A program made the translations under genes and the position numbers. A stretch of 35,476 nt of DNA from a virus: the IMG/VR virus record IMGVR_UViG_3300047546_001285, positions 1 to 35,476 of that record. One strand, 5' to 3'. Below are positions 29,865-35,476 of this stretch, in pieces. The first letter of the stretch is position 1; every line of letters begins with the position of its first letter. The notes beneath the pieces are model-generated. The model saw only the letters and a list, made by a program, of their open reading frames with translations, was not told where the DNA came from and made no database searches.

Positions 29865-30123
29865 GATTTTTTATTGTTTGGTTAATTTGATTTAATTTTA
29901 AAATAGTTTCTTCTGTGTATGGTACACTCTCTACCAAATTATTGTAAGGGGAATAATCCCCTCTTAGGTACACGCCAAAAAACATACCTGTAATTAATTG
30001 TGGAGACCAAGAGCAACGAACTATAAAATTATCTGTGACTAGGTCTGGTCGACCGTCTTGATAAACAACACGGTAGAATAGACGGTCTCCTCTTTTTACG
30101 ACTAATACTTTAAACTTGTTCAT
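29851..30123 (-). CDS. Tandem-array paralogue 4
   Basis: This 90-residue protein has NKFKVLVVKRGDRLFYRVVY then QDGRPDL at the N-terminus. GVYLRGDYSPYNNLV keeps RGD but has lost the DH pair. The C-terminal helix is EETILKLNQINQTIKNH. The first 40 residues are closest to paralogue 3 (RVVYQEGRP). It starts inside the end of paralogue 3. Function unknown. Confidence 0.68.
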   Translation of the reverse strand: MNKFKVLVVKRGDRLFYRVVYQDGRPDLVTDNFIVRCSWSPQLITGMFFGVYLRGDYSPYNNLVESVPYTEETILKLNQINQTIKNHVPL

Positions 30124-30391
30124 GGATTGAATTGTTTATTCTTTCAACAAAAGCCACGATGTCATCTGAGACCCGACCTTCTGATCTTTGGTGATACTCG
30201 TGATCAGCACGTCTCTGATCTCCTCGTAAAAATATTGTACCAATATCATCCTCAACAGCAAGTTCTACGCAGTCACAACAATTAATTTTTACATCGATGT
30301 CACGGTTTAACGTAGGTCGACCCTCTTGATATACTACACGAGTATAAAGATAGCCTTGTCTTCTAACGATTAAGAGTCTAAAAGGGTACAT
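30110..30391 (-). CDS. Tandem-array paralogue 3
   Basis: This 93-residue protein has YPFRLLIVRRQGYLYTRVVY at the N-terminus, then QEGRPTL, a CCDC cluster, and IFLRGDQRRADHEYHQR, the full central signature. The C-terminal helix is DIVAFVERINNSIHEQV. It and paralogue 1 share FLRGDQR-ADH almost exactly. Overlaps are 14 bases with paralogue 4 and 22 bases with paralogue 2. Function unknown. Confidence 0.7.
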   Translation of the reverse strand: MYPFRLLIVRRQGYLYTRVVYQEGRPTLNRDIDVKINCCDCVELAVEDDIGTIFLRGDQRRADHEYHQRSEGRVSDDIVAFVERINNSIHEQV

Positions 30392-30654
30392 TTTATTTTT
30401 TCATTAAATTCGTGAAGAGATGGAAGATATCTATCTAGATTGGAAAAATTATTTGGTCTGTGTTCTTCGTGAGATATATCAAAACCATCTATTATATTTT
30501 CTTTTCCGTATCTACTTCTGGGATATGTCGAATAGTAACCATCGTTGTATTTGATTCCGTACTCGGGGTAGTCTTTTCCGTTTGAATATACTCTGCGAAA
30601 AGAATAGCCGTCGTTTTTTCTAACTATGAGGATTCTAAATGGATATGTTTTCAT
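30370..30654 (-). CDS. Tandem-array paralogue 2
   Basis: This 94-residue protein has KTYPFRILIVRKNDGYSFRR at the N-terminus, then V-Y-S-N-G. The central signature is largely lost but a HEEHRPNN remains where DH normally stands. A Tyr-rich loop (KYNDGYYSTYPRSRYGKE) is unique to it. The C-terminal helix is SLHEFNEKIKCTLLD. It is framed by overlaps of about 20 bases on both sides. Confidence 0.68.
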   Translation of the reverse strand: MKTYPFRILIVRKNDGYSFRRVYSNGKDYPEYGIKYNDGYYSTYPRSRYGKENIIDGFDISHEEHRPNNFSNLDRYLPSLHEFNEKIKCTLLDS

Positions 30655-30952
30655 GGTAGTAATTGTTTACTTCTTGTATCATTGATTTTAAATCATCAAT
30701 ATCTTCATATTCATAATATGATTTATCTATTCTGTGATCTGCGTGACGTTGGTCACCTCTAAGAAATAAAATATTTTCGCTAGACCTTAACTCGGGAGTA
30801 TTGACTGACTTAATCTTTAGTGGTCCCCAATGTTCAGTGTATTGGTAATGATCGGGATAAATAACAGGGTCCTGTCTAACAACTCTTGTGAGTACTTGAT
30901 CGTCTTTGATGACGCACAATACTTTTATATTTTTGAAGTTTATACTTTCCAT
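30635..30952 (-). CDS. Tandem-array paralogue 1
   Basis: This 105-residue protein is the first gene of the array. The N-terminus is NFKNIKVLCVIKDDQVLTRV then VRQDP. The central signature is ILFLRGDQRHADHRIDK. The C-terminal helix is DIDDLKSMIQEVNNYYHENI. Behind its start lies the hairpin that holds a GGGGTCTCA copy. It probably begins the array's translation, and the others follow by overlap. No function can be assigned. Confidence 0.7.
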   Translation of the reverse strand: MESINFKNIKVLCVIKDDQVLTRVVRQDPVIYPDHYQYTEHWGPLKIKSVNTPELRSSENILFLRGDQRHADHRIDKSYYEYEDIDDLKSMIQEVNNYYHENISI

Positions 30953-30960
30953 ATTTTTAA

Positions 30961-30999
30961 GATTAAAAATGGGGTCTCAGATTACTCATCAACCCCATT
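30961..30999 (-). terminator. Probable terminator or attenuator between amidotransferase and array
   Basis: On the minus strand AATGGGGT pairs with ACCCCATT (30992-30999 with 30968-30975), 8 pairs with a 16-base loop, followed by TTTAATC. The T tract is short and the loop large, so read-through is likely. The loop side contains the GGGGTCTCA motif. Confidence 0.45.
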
Positions 31000-31011
31000 A
31001 AACCAAACTAA

Positions 31012-31803
31012 TTAAAACAAAGATTCTGTATAAGATTTAACTGCCTTATGGTGTGTCTTGCACATAGCACACTGACAATTAACTAGGTCATCACCATACC
31101 CTTTCATCAACTCTATACCACAGTCAAGACAATAGCCCAATTCAATAGATGACTTCTCATAATCATCATCGAATTTATTGTAGTAATCATTCCAATCTTT
31201 CGATGCATAATCTACATTGGCATTGGTAGTCTTGGTGGTTTGTAGTTGGTGTCCGTAGTAGCGGAGTGTTGGATCGAGATAAGACTTGTTGCTGAACCAT
31301 GACTCACCATCCCAAAAGCCTGCTTTCTCATTGACAATAGTAACCTCATTGTCATTGCCCATAAAGATAAGTTTGTTGTATGAGCCAATGAAGTCAGCGA
31401 TAAGAGTCATGACGCTGTTGGACTTGGTAAAGTTCTTGGGCATATCTTTGAGGAACTCATTGAAGTGCCACGTGTCAGAGAACTCTGATACCCCGTAAGA
31501 GAAGTCATTGATGATACCATTGTGTACAAAACCTACAGTCTCGTCGACAATGAACGGGTGGATGTTACGTTCATCAACTACACCGTGAGTACGAATACGG
31601 AAGTGCAGTACAACTTTCTCGGTAACTTTGCGAACCTCTTGATACTTTTTGAAGAATGCTTTGAATGATTTGAGTTGCTTATATACTTGCAACTCTCCGT
31701 TCTCTACCCACAACATACCTGCACCGTCATCGTTAGAGTTCCAGCAGTTCTGTAATGTTTTCTTGGTAAGTAAATCTTTGTTGTTGTAAATTGCGATACA
31801 CAT
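31012..31803 (-). CDS. Class II glutamine amidotransferase-like protein with zinc ribbon
   Basis: This is a 263-residue protein. It begins MCIAIYNN, so removal of Met exposes the catalytic Cys2 of an N-terminal-nucleophile amidotransferase. DDGAGMLWV (25-33), LHFRIRTHG (66-74), NIHPFIV and GFVHNGII (91-98) match the class II glutamine amidotransferase core. It would release ammonia from glutamine. The C-terminus has five Cys (C225, C228, C243, C245, C248) in a zinc-ribbon-like arrangement. The upstream neighbour is an amidoligase, a pairing known in phages and bacteria, so the two may jointly form amide bonds. Confidence 0.8.
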   Translation of the reverse strand: MCIAIYNNKDLLTKKTLQNCWNSNDDGAGMLWVENGELQVYKQLKSFKAFFKKYQEVRKVTEKVVLHFRIRTHGVVDERNIHPFIVDETVGFVHNGIINDFSYGVSEFSDTWHFNEFLKDMPKNFTKSNSVMTLIADFIGSYNKLIFMGNDNEVTIVNEKAGFWDGESWFSNKSYLDPTLRYYGHQLQTTKTTNANVDYASKDWNDYYNKFDDDYEKSSIELGYCLDCGIELMKGYGDDLVNCQCAMCKTHHKAVKSYTESLF

Positions 31804-31845
31804 GATTTTTAATTTTATTTTTTAATTGGTTGGTTGATTGATTAA

Positions 31846-33114
31846 TTAGTTAGTTTCGATTGGTAATGTAGTCATAGGACTAGTTGTGTTGTTCATGAAG
31901 TCATCTTGTTGTTCGGGTGTTAGGTCATCCCAATCTACAATGATGATAGGATTATCCCACACAGTACCCGCTACGTTGGTAATCTTCTTGACTTTCTTGG
32001 GTGCTTTGACAATCTTTTTCTTGACAAGATAGTTGTGAGTGTCGATGATGTCGAATGAATACTCACGACAATATTTGTAGAATAACTCAGCCTTGGCAAT
32101 GATTTGTTCTACACTGTACACCTTGCGAAGTAAAGCATGTAACTTACCACGACCATCAAGCATATTTTTGAGGACTTGGGCCTCACTTACATCACGATTG
32201 GATACCATATACTTAATAAGTTCAGTACGCCACAACAGATTAGATACATTACGAACAGCACCAAAGATACGAAACTCTAAACGAGAGTCTTTGATAAACA
32301 CCGCACCATACTTATCATTGGCACTACTATGCTTGGAGATAGCAGGACAATAAGTATTGTTGACACGACCATTGTACAAACAGTAAAGCAAAGGCATATA
32401 AGATTTGATAGACTGATACAACTCACGATTAGTCATACTGATGTGAGAGATATTGATATGACCACCACAAGACTTGGAGTAGTCAGCATCGATATAACTC
32501 TTTACATTGGCAAAGGTATCAGCATTGACCTTGAACATATCAAAGACAGGAGATACAAACTCAAAGCCACTGTAATCATCGAGAGAACCATCGCGTTCTT
32601 TTGCCCAACCCGTACGTCTGAAACATTCATACGCTGACTCTTCTGTCTTGACATCGTAGTCTTCTTTCTCTACCTCATAAGCAATACGCCACTCTGCACG
32701 CTGTGCCTCGGGAGAGAACACACGATTGCCCGAATGATAATCGAACGTGTAATCTTTATCGTTATCTTCTTCTTCGGTATAAAACTCACCGTCATCATGA
32801 AGATACAAGCCATAGTCACGAGCAACATCGTCGTTCATTGCGTAGTCAAAGCGGCAACCGTTGACTGAATAGTACTCACACTCATGACTAGAAAAGTAAC
32901 CGCAGTTACCGTGTCGGTCAATGAGTCCGTAAAGAGCATCGTCTCGCCAAATGTCTTCTTCGAGATACGAACACTCGACAATTCTACCTTTGTCTTGGAG
33001 GTCTTCATACTGTGTGTCAGTAAGCCAAGCGTCTAAGTAAGTGTAGTGTCTGGCTTGTGATTGAGGTACGATTGTACCATCGTAGGTCGTTACTAAAATT
33101 TCAGTAGTTTCCAT
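31846..33114 (-). CDS. Amidoligase family (COOH-NH2 ligase-like) protein
   Basis: This is a 422-residue protein. After an acidic 140-residue N-terminal region comes an amidoligase core. AYEVEKE (145-151) stands in the place of the usual GxExE strand. DGSL (175-178), GFEFVSP (183-189), CGGHINIS (216-223) and RLEFRIFGA (278-286) follow in the expected order. Amidoligases are ATP-dependent, glutamine-synthetase-like enzymes that join carboxyl and amino groups. The N-terminus (YLEEDIWRDDALYGLIDRHG, Cys- and Tyr-rich) is not part of the core and may hold the substrate or a partner. It lies 42 bases upstream of the class II amidotransferase. The substrate is unknown. Confidence 0.75.
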   Translation of the reverse strand: METTEILVTTYDGTIVPQSQARHYTYLDAWLTDTQYEDLQDKGRIVECSYLEEDIWRDDALYGLIDRHGNCGYFSSHECEYYSVNGCRFDYAMNDDVARDYGLYLHDDGEFYTEEEDNDKDYTFDYHSGNRVFSPEAQRAEWRIAYEVEKEDYDVKTEESAYECFRRTGWAKERDGSLDDYSGFEFVSPVFDMFKVNADTFANVKSYIDADYSKSCGGHINISHISMTNRELYQSIKSYMPLLYCLYNGRVNNTYCPAISKHSSANDKYGAVFIKDSRLEFRIFGAVRNVSNLLWRTELIKYMVSNRDVSEAQVLKNMLDGRGKLHALLRKVYSVEQIIAKAELFYKYCREYSFDIIDTHNYLVKKKIVKAPKKVKKITNVAGTVWDNPIIIVDWDDLTPEQQDDFMNNTTSPMTTLPIETN

Positions 33115-33134
33115 AAGTTTTTAATTAGGTTTTA

Positions 33135-33497
33135 TTAATTGGTTTTAATTTGTTTTACATTGTCCCACAATTTAACAGACTGATTGTAAAGATAGACAGC
33201 CAATAAAGATTGTGCTTTTGATTTGTCGGTATAGTAACACTCTTGCTCACCTAAATACTCGGTCATTAATTCACCGTCATATACAAACCACTTGCCGTCT
33301 TTCGCGTATGGTAGTTCGCACTCCACACCCACGAGAGTATACTCAATGGCTTCTTCAATTGGTTCTTCTGGCTCGTCCCAATTAATGTTGAAAACCCGCA
33401 TCTCAGTGACACGAGTTTCAAATAGGTGAGTGTAGTGAGGGTGTAAGCACCACACAGTACTACCGATGGTTAGTTGTTGTTGTTCGTTTGGTGTCAT
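33135..33497 (-). CDS. Unknown protein of the amidoligase operon
   Basis: In this 120-residue protein, the N-terminal half is beta-rich (GSTVWCLHPHYTHLFETRVT). An acidic loop (EPEEPIEEAIEY) follows. The end is helical with TDKSKAQSLLAVYLYNQSV. The N-terminus could be a small SH3-like barrel. It is 20 bases upstream of the amidoligase gene. No family recognised. Confidence 0.6.
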   Translation of the reverse strand: MTPNEQQQLTIGSTVWCLHPHYTHLFETRVTEMRVFNINWDEPEEPIEEAIEYTLVGVECELPYAKDGKWFVYDGELMTEYLGEQECYYTDKSKAQSLLAVYLYNQSVKLWDNVKQIKTN

Positions 33498-33500
33498 TGC

Positions 33501-33599
33501 TTACCATTTTACTTTTTTAAGTTCAAGCATCCAACAAATGCCATAAGTGATTAGTAACAATAACGCTACCGCTATGACTGAATCAGTTAGTATTTTCAT
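33501..33599 (-). CDS. Tiny single-pass membrane protein, 32 residues
   Basis: ATG 33599 overlaps the upstream TGA (ATGA) and its TAA is 3 bases before the next start. Residues 5-24 form one membrane helix (TDSVIAVALLLLITYGICW) and the tail is basic (LKKVKW). The framing by neighbours supports it. Function unknown. Confidence 0.55.
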   Translation of the reverse strand: MKILTDSVIAVALLLLITYGICWMLELKKVKW

Positions 33600-33760
33600 G
33601 CCCGATAGTATTTATTTTCTGTTGTGATACCATACTTGAACGCCTTACGTTCTTTGGGTTGAATTGCTGACGTTCTTGTTTGACCGTTTACAACCTTCCG
33701 TTTGTAACGATTGCGCAGTTCGTCAATCTCTGCGGTTGTGAGGAATTTAACTTGAATCAT
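33596..33760 (-). CDS. Small basic protein, 54 residues
   Basis: ATG 33760 is preceded by the AACCAATTAATTAAAAA leader shared with the gene at 33863-34345. The product MIQVKFLTTAEIDELRNRYK is followed by a basic middle and FKYGITTENKYYRA. It may bind nucleic acid. The shared leader and the ATGA junction with the next gene make it convincing. Confidence 0.6.
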   Translation of the reverse strand: MIQVKFLTTAEIDELRNRYKRKVVNGQTRTSAIQPKERKAFKYGITTENKYYRA

Positions 33761-33783
33761 TTGTTTTTAATTAATTGGTTTGG

Positions 33784-33851
33784 AAATGTGGTTGCGTTTG
33801 ACACACTGACAACCCCCACCCAATTAAGAGAGGGGGTCTCAGACCACATTT
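33784..33851 (-). promoter_or_regulatory. Nested hairpin element between operon genes
   Basis: AAATGTGGT (33784-33792) pairs with ACCACATTT (33843-33851). Inside it ACCCCC (33812-33817) pairs with GGGGGT (33832-33837), with CTGA and TCAG between. The structure holds one GGGGTCTCA copy and fills the gap between 33760 and 33863. It has no T tract, so it is more likely a regulatory or processing element than a terminator. Confidence 0.5.
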
Positions 33852-33862
33852 AGAATTTACTT

Positions 33863-34345
33863 TTACTGTGCTACTGATAAGAACTGCTTCATTGTAGAAT
33901 CACATAAGGCACGCATAGAGTCAGTACGCACATACTCACCACTCGCAATGTCCACCACATTAGGACGACTTGCTTTTGGTCGTTTCTGTTTAGCCACCGC
34001 AGTAAGCATATCCACAAGGTAACAAGCAAAGTTTTTGATACCACGCTCACCACAGATACGCACACCTTCCTCAAAGGTATCACGCAAGGCACTACCGACA
34101 TTGTCCAATGTGGTATCTTCATAGCACACTTTGAGGTTGATTGGCTTGTTTAATTTGTACGGACACCGCTTGTACCGCCTTTGCACATCAAGGACATCAA
34201 AGAATTGGTCTACAAGGTCGCCAATAACAACACCGACAGCGTCCGCGTCAACAAATTCAACGGACAATTCACGAGGGGACACAATAAAGCGTCCGCTTTT
34301 TGTCTCACAATCTTGCGAAACAAAAATAGTTAGTTTTTTAGACAT
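33863..34345 (-). CDS. Unknown protein, 160 residues, first gene after the structured region
   Basis: It starts MSKKLTIFVSQDCETKSGRF, has an acidic middle (SVEFVDADAVGVVIGDLVDQ), a helical region with several Cys (RICGERGIKNFACYLVDML) and a basic stretch (KQKRPKASRP). No family is recognised. It is probably the first protein gene of the leftward transcript beginning at about 34912, and is preceded by the shared AT-rich leader. Confidence 0.6.
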   Translation of the reverse strand: MSKKLTIFVSQDCETKSGRFIVSPRELSVEFVDADAVGVVIGDLVDQFFDVLDVQRRYKRCPYKLNKPINLKVCYEDTTLDNVGSALRDTFEEGVRICGERGIKNFACYLVDMLTAVAKQKRPKASRPNVVDIASGEYVRTDSMRALCDSTMKQFLSVAQ

Positions 34346-34367
34346 AAATTTTTAATTAATTGGTTTT

Positions 34368-34912
34368 GTGGGTGCGTAGCATTGAAGCAAGTCAACATAA
34401 ATTGACCGCACCCGATAGCAGTTGGGTACATACATAGTACATACCCAAAACATAGAAGACACACTAATAGTGTGTTTGTTCGTTCGTGTTCGTGTAGCAT
34501 AATTGCTACTTGTAATGTATTCAAGGAAAGGTAGACACACCTGTCCCGCTGTGGTTTTACCATATATTACCCACATAGTACCCATCAAGGGTCGGACTGC
34601 CCATTACGGCTATCTACTTGACTATAATTTGCCACCACGATAAATCGCGTCCGTTTGTGTTACCTCGCCCATAGCGTTCCCATTCAAGTATGGTAAAACA
34701 CCCTTGTTACAATCGTTAGGTCATGGAAAGTCCATGCCGTCCGCTATGTCGGTTTGCCTGTTTCGTCAGACAATAGTTCGTCACGCTGAAAACACCACAT
34801 TTTCAGTTAGAACTAATCATAAGATTTGCACTAGATACACGATTGACACCCCGCTTTCATCGGCTAACCTTTCAGTCCCTACCTTGATAGTCAATAACGA
34901 TATTTCTAATAC
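34368..34912 (-). ncRNA. Candidate structured RNA of about 545 bases
   Basis: No convincing frame is open, and many hairpins occur. They are CTGAAAA/TTTTCAG (34786-34806), TGCCTG/CAGACA (34755-34772), CATGGA/TCCATG (34719-34738), GTAGCA/TGCTAC (34494-34509), ACACACT/AGTGTGT (34459-34475), TTGGGTA/TACCCAA (34422-34448), and GGGTGCG/CGCACCC (34370-34413) enclosing GTCAA/TTGAC. Long-range pairs are GTTTTACCATA with TATGGTAAAAC (34554-34564, 34689-34699) and CATAGCG with CGCTATG (34670-34676, 34742-34748); these cross, as in a pseudoknot. At 34755-34772 and 34422-34448 the minus-strand copy has G-U pairs where the plus copy would have A-C mismatches, so the RNA is probably minus-strand. A good promoter stands at its 5' end. 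Confidence 0.55.
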
Positions 34913-34916
34913 GATA

Positions 34917-34946
34917 CAAAGATACAACAAAAATTCAGATATTCAA
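34917..34946 (-). promoter_or_regulatory. Bacteroidetes-type promoter for the structured RNA and leftward operon
   Basis: On the minus strand TTG (34944-34946), 19 bases, then TATCTTTG (34917-34924). Transcription would begin near 34912 and run into the structured region and then the gene at 34345. An A/T-rich tract (34960-34980) lies upstream. Confidence 0.65.
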
Positions 34947-34959
34947 CACATCCCCAACT

Positions 34960-35136
34960 TTTTTTTTACATTTTTTCAAAAATAATTTGTAACTAATTGA
35001 ATATCAATAACTTACAAAAGTAATTTAGAATAATTCTAAATAGCGTGGCGAAATTTCCCTTTTATATAATAGGAATCGGGCGCGCGCGTATGGTAGGTGG
35101 AAAGTGGTTGATTTGCAAATATGCAATGTCATTTTA
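34960..35136. other. AT-rich spacer with a GCGCGCGC patch, no gene seen
   Basis: From 34960 to about 35060 the sequence is A/T-rich with homopolymer T and A runs. A short GGGCGCGCGCGT patch lies near 35080, and a palindrome ATTTGCAAAT at 35111-35120. I see no supported gene on either strand. An AT-rich stretch next to repeats is typical of phage origins or control regions; this is inference. Confidence 0.4.
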
Positions 35137-35184
35137 TTGTCATAAAAATGTACGGGCTATCTTTGTCATATTATTGTCATAAAA
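35135..35184. repeat. Two copies of TTATTGTCATAAAA
   Basis: TTATTGTCATAAAA occurs at 35135-35148 and 35171-35184, spaced 36 bases, with further TGTCAT copies between and before them. They flank the -7 box of the possible rightward promoter, so they may be regulator-binding sites. Confidence 0.6.
35137..35165 (+). promoter_or_regulatory. Possible rightward promoter (TTG-N18-TATCTTTG)
   Basis: TTG 35137-35139 and TATCTTTG 35158-35165 are 18 bases apart on the plus strand. It would drive genes beyond the right edge and be divergent from the promoter at 34917. The iteron-like repeats lie downstream in its leader. Confidence 0.4.
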
Positions 35185-35229
35185 TCCAATTCACTTGTTT
35201 AATTCATGCCTTTTTATTATAGAAATTGG

Positions 35230-35373
35230 TGTCCAAAAAAACAGACATTTGTTCGTTACCCTTGTAGTATGCAGTAGACAACCAAAGTGATCAGTTTTCT
35301 GGACAGTAATTGTCTAAAAAAATGGACATGGCTGTCTAATTTAATGGAAATCGTGTGTCCAATTTAATGGGCG
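35230..35373. repeat. Four 18-base iteron-like repeats, TGTCYAAWWWAAHRGRM-type
   Basis: Copies are TGTCCAAAAAAACAGACA (35230-35247), TGTCTAAAAAAATGGACA (35311-35328), TGTCTAATTTAATGGAAA (35333-35350) and TGTCCAATTTAATGGGCG (35356-35373). The first two are imperfect palindromes with TGTC/GACA ends. The last three start 22 and 23 bases apart, about two helical turns, so a protein could bind them on one face. A further half-site TGGACA is at 35300-35305. They could be replication iterons or repressor operators. Confidence 0.65.
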
Positions 35374-35476
35374 GGGAGTTTTATTTTGACGGGGGTGGAC
35401 CCGGAAATGCAACGTTTACCTACCCCACTCGCACAAACAGTAAATTTAAAAGGTAGGGGGGGTATAACCCCGGGGG
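35374..35476. other. G-rich end region, no gene seen
   Basis: This stretch alternates G-rich and C-rich blocks: GACGGGGGTGGACCCGG, CCTACCCC, GGTAGGGGGGGT. It ends with a small hairpin, GGGGT-ATA-ACCCC. I see no gene wholly inside it; a gene start just beyond the edge is possible. Confidence 0.4.

Noticed and set aside
34330-34588. Two overlapping minus-strand frames (77 and 78 codons) upstream of the gene starting at 34345
   Set aside because: They overlap each other and several strong hairpins and have no family likeness. The bases are better explained as RNA structure.
34719-34738. GGAAAGTCC on the plus strand, resembling an RNase P RNA signature
   Set aside because: It is simply the arm of the CATGGA/TCCATG hairpin. 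The other conserved parts of RNase P RNA (such as an ACAGAAA block) are not seen, and the promoter points the other way.
34704-34985. Plus-strand open frame of 93 codons in the structured region
   Set aside because: Composition is unlike a protein. It runs through the hairpins and the poly-T tract, lacks a promoter or coupled neighbour, and points against the promoter direction found there.
1-35476. CRISPR arrays, tRNA genes, insertion sequences and diversity-generating retroelements
   Set aside because: I saw no regular spacer-repeat array, no cloverleaf with a CCA-type acceptor, no transposase and no reverse transcriptase. The TTTDAGYKLDVNGT repeats are protein repeats within one fibre gene.

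Overview
The window looks like part of the genome of a tailed double-stranded DNA phage that infects a member of the Bacteroidetes. The evidence is: promoters of the Bacteroidetes type (TTG, 18 to 20 bases, TAnnTTTG); a lack of Shine-Dalgarno sites at most genes; a dense layout with ATGA and TAATG overlaps; a terminase large subunit; tail-fibre proteins with TTTDAGYKLDVNGT repeats; and small protein families (DUF3310, tails ending YYNETYGGGEQ) that I know from Bacteroidetes phages. The sequence is AT-rich and the genetic code appears standard. The left edge cuts a gene. Portal and capsid genes are absent and presumably lie left of base 1.

Layout. Bases 1-7525 (+) hold host-recognition and tail-fibre genes plus a probable endolysin. 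Bases 7555-10055 (+) hold a probable holin followed by an unusual run of tiny, very basic or membrane-anchored proteins. The two transcription directions converge at 10045-10055. Bases 10045-14421 (-) hold the terminase large subunit, small genes upstream of it, a DUF3310 protein, a metallophosphoesterase and a unimolecular spanin-like lipoprotein with its own promoter. A 170-base control region (14422-14591) holds a strong intrinsic terminator and a 13-base inverted repeat. Bases 14592-21317 (-) form the replication and nucleotide block: DnaQ-like exonuclease, B12-dependent ribonucleotide reductase, MazG-like enzyme, compact family B DNA polymerase, T7 gp4-like primase-helicase and a possible accessory protein. 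Bases 21314-29554 (-) are mostly small accessory genes, with ThyX, a serine recombinase, a membrane-anchored glucosaminidase and a protein resembling the DnaA C-terminal domain.

Bases 29544-34345 (-) are the most unusual coding stretch. Five small paralogous genes lie in tandem. Upstream of them are a class II glutamine amidotransferase and an amidoligase (COOH-NH2 ligase) family protein. Together these suggest a peptide or protein amide-ligation system, possibly with linked substrates or partners.

Bases 34346-35476 hold no convincing gene. From about 34368 to 34912 the minus strand is full of hairpins and long-range pairings behind a good promoter, so it is a candidate structured RNA of about 545 bases. 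Beyond it are an AT-rich tract, a possible rightward promoter and four 18-base iteron-like repeats. This is probably the control or origin region between divergent operons.

Across the window the 9-mer GGGGTCTCA occurs eight times, always on the plus strand whichever way the genes run. The shorter GGYCTCA core is several-fold over-represented. I cannot assign its function.
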